From NCBI GenBank assembly GCA_002507565.1, contig MOXJ01000006.1, positions 1 to 64,000 on the forward strand: 64,000 bases of DNA, given 5' to 3'. The notes under the pieces were generated by a model. The model searched no databases, was not told where the DNA came from, and was given only the letters and a program-made list of their open reading frames with translations. How positions within the stretch are numbered: the first letter of the stretch is position 1; each line of letters opens with the position of its first letter. The position numbers and the translations under genes were made by a program. Of the stretch, positions 63,312 through 64,000 are shown piece after piece. The stretch is from Candidatus Reconcilbacillus cellulovorans. GTDB taxonomy: Bacteria; Bacillota; Bacilli; Paenibacillales; Reconciliibacillaceae.

Positions 63312-64000
63312 CGCCCGTCCGGCGATATTCCTCGACCATACGGTCGATTTCCTTTTTCAACTCGTCGACCAGCTCGGCCTCGGGAACCTTGCGCACAGGC
63401 TTGCCGTGCCGGAACAAAAGGCCTTCACCGCGCGCCCCGGCGATGCCGATGTCCGCCTCGCGCGCTTCGCCCGGTCCGTTGACGGCACAGCCGAGCACCG
63501 ACACCTTGATCGGTACGCGGATTTTCTCCAAATACGCTTCAATTTCGTTAACGATTGCAAAAAGGTCGATGTCGAGCCTTCCGCACGTCGGGCACGAAAT
63601 AAGCGTCGGCGCGTCGGAAACGAGCCCGAACGTTTTCAACAATTCCCGCGCCACCTTCACTTCTTCGACGGGGTCGGCGCTCAGCGACACGCGGATCGTG
63701 TTGCCGATACCCTCGTACAGCAGCACGCCGAGGCCGGCCGCGCTTCGGATCGTGCCGGAAAACAGGGTGCCCGCCTCGGTAATGCCGAGGTGAAGCGGAT
63801 ACGGGAACGTCCGCGCCGCTTTCCGGTAGGCCTCGATCGCCAGGCGCGGGTCGGAAGCTTTCAGCGAGACGACGATATCCCGAAAATCGAGATCCTCCAG
63901 AATCTGGATATGATGCAAGGCGCTTTCGACCATCGCGTCGGCCGTCGGATAACCGTATTTATCGAGAAGGTGCGGCTCAAGCGATCCCGCATTGACGCCG
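63286..64000 (-). CDS. ispG: 4-hydroxy-3-methylbut-2-en-1-yl diphosphate synthase, 5' part outside window
   Basis: The visible 237 C-terminal residues start with GVNAGSLEP and include [24 protein letters not shown], the cluster cysteines ISCPTCGR and [12 protein letters not shown], and a C-terminal EEYRRTG. The enzyme reduces 2-C-methylerythritol cyclodiphosphate to HMBPP in the MEP isoprenoid pathway with a [4Fe-4S] cluster. All three cluster cysteines are present. The gene begins beyond the right edge; it converges on the amidase gene with a 26-base overlap. Confidence 0.96.
   Translation of the reverse strand, partial: GVNAGSLEPHLLDKYGYPTADAMVESALHHIQILEDLDFRDIVVSLKASDPRLAIEAYRKAARTFPYPLHLGITEAGTLFSGTIRSAAGLGVLLYEGIGNTIRVSLSADPVEEVKVARELLKTFGLVSDAPTLISCPTCGRLDIDLFAIVNEIEAYLEKIRVPIKVSVLGCAVNGPGEAREADIGIAGARGEGLLFRHGKPVRKVPEAELVDELKKEIDRMVEEYRRTGVIPGRRHP

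Overview
The window looks like a chromosomal segment of a GC-rich (roughly 60 %), endospore-forming Bacillales, most likely a thermophilic Paenibacillaceae. The reasons are the order lonB-lonA-engB-hemA...hemL-spoVID-like-valS-folC, which follows the Bacillus order with insertions; a LysM spore-coat-type protein; a coproporphyrin-type heme pathway; AAGGAGG-type ribosome binding sites; and frequent GTG and TTG starts. No tRNA, rRNA, insertion sequence or CRISPR array was seen. Nearly every gene is on the minus strand; the exceptions are an SLH/COG4315 surface protein (32846-33850), a 54-residue membrane peptide (39472-39636) and a spore-type amidase (62580-63311).

Region 1 (1-32.7 kb) is an accessory catabolic island, transcribed right to left. 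The upstream part (32.65-24.67 kb) carries 3-hydroxyacyl-CoA dehydrogenase, enoyl-CoA hydratase, an FAD aromatic hydroxylase, an acyl/aryl-CoA ligase, a fumarylpyruvate-hydrolase-like protein, a DinB-fold protein, a gentisate 1,2-dioxygenase-type cupin and an SDR. A PucR-like regulator, a 4-hydroxybenzoyl-CoA-type thioesterase, an unknown protein and an ACT-malic enzyme follow (24.6-19.95 kb), ending in a strong terminator. Read together, they suggest CoA activation, side-chain shortening of an alpha,beta-unsaturated aromatic acid, release of a hydroxybenzoate, hydroxylation to gentisate, ring cleavage to pyruvate plus fumarate, and malate to pyruvate. The DinB protein sits where a maleylpyruvate isomerase is needed.

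The downstream part (19.8-0 kb) holds a thiolase, two closely related cytochromes P450, two related alpha/beta hydrolases, two peptide-type solute-binding proteins of equal length, a Dpp/Opp-type transporter with fused ATPases, a CocE-type hydrolase, a type-B carboxylesterase, a CapA-like protein, an MFS exporter and two 2-hydroxyacyl-CoA-dehydratase-family subunits. This looks like uptake and processing of ester- or amide-linked substrates. Both P450s lack the usual acid-alcohol pair in helix I. The complete dehydratase-family subunit lacks the expected cluster cysteines although it is coupled to an oxygen-using P450.

Region 2 (32.8-41.6 kb) has the surface protein, a Gfo/Idh/MocA oxidoreductase, folC, valS (good promoter, then an intrinsic terminator before the gene), a SpoVID-like protein and an RluA-type pseudouridine synthase. 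Region 3 (41.6-44.8 kb) is a TRAP transporter (Q-M-P order) bounded by two strong terminators. Region 4 (44.8-56.1 kb) is a ten-gene heme/siroheme block: hemA, precorrin-2 dehydrogenase, hemC, a cobA-hemD fusion, hemB, dps, hemE, hemH/cpfC, hemY/cgoX and hemL. An intrinsic terminator overlaps the end of hemA, and a candidate promoter precedes hemE. Region 5 (56.2-64 kb) has speD, an unrecognised 197-residue protein, engB, lonA, lonB, the amidase and the 3' part of ispG.

Starts were chosen by ribosome binding site, spacing and overlap with the previous gene. All functional statements come from motif and family recognition by eye, not from database searches.
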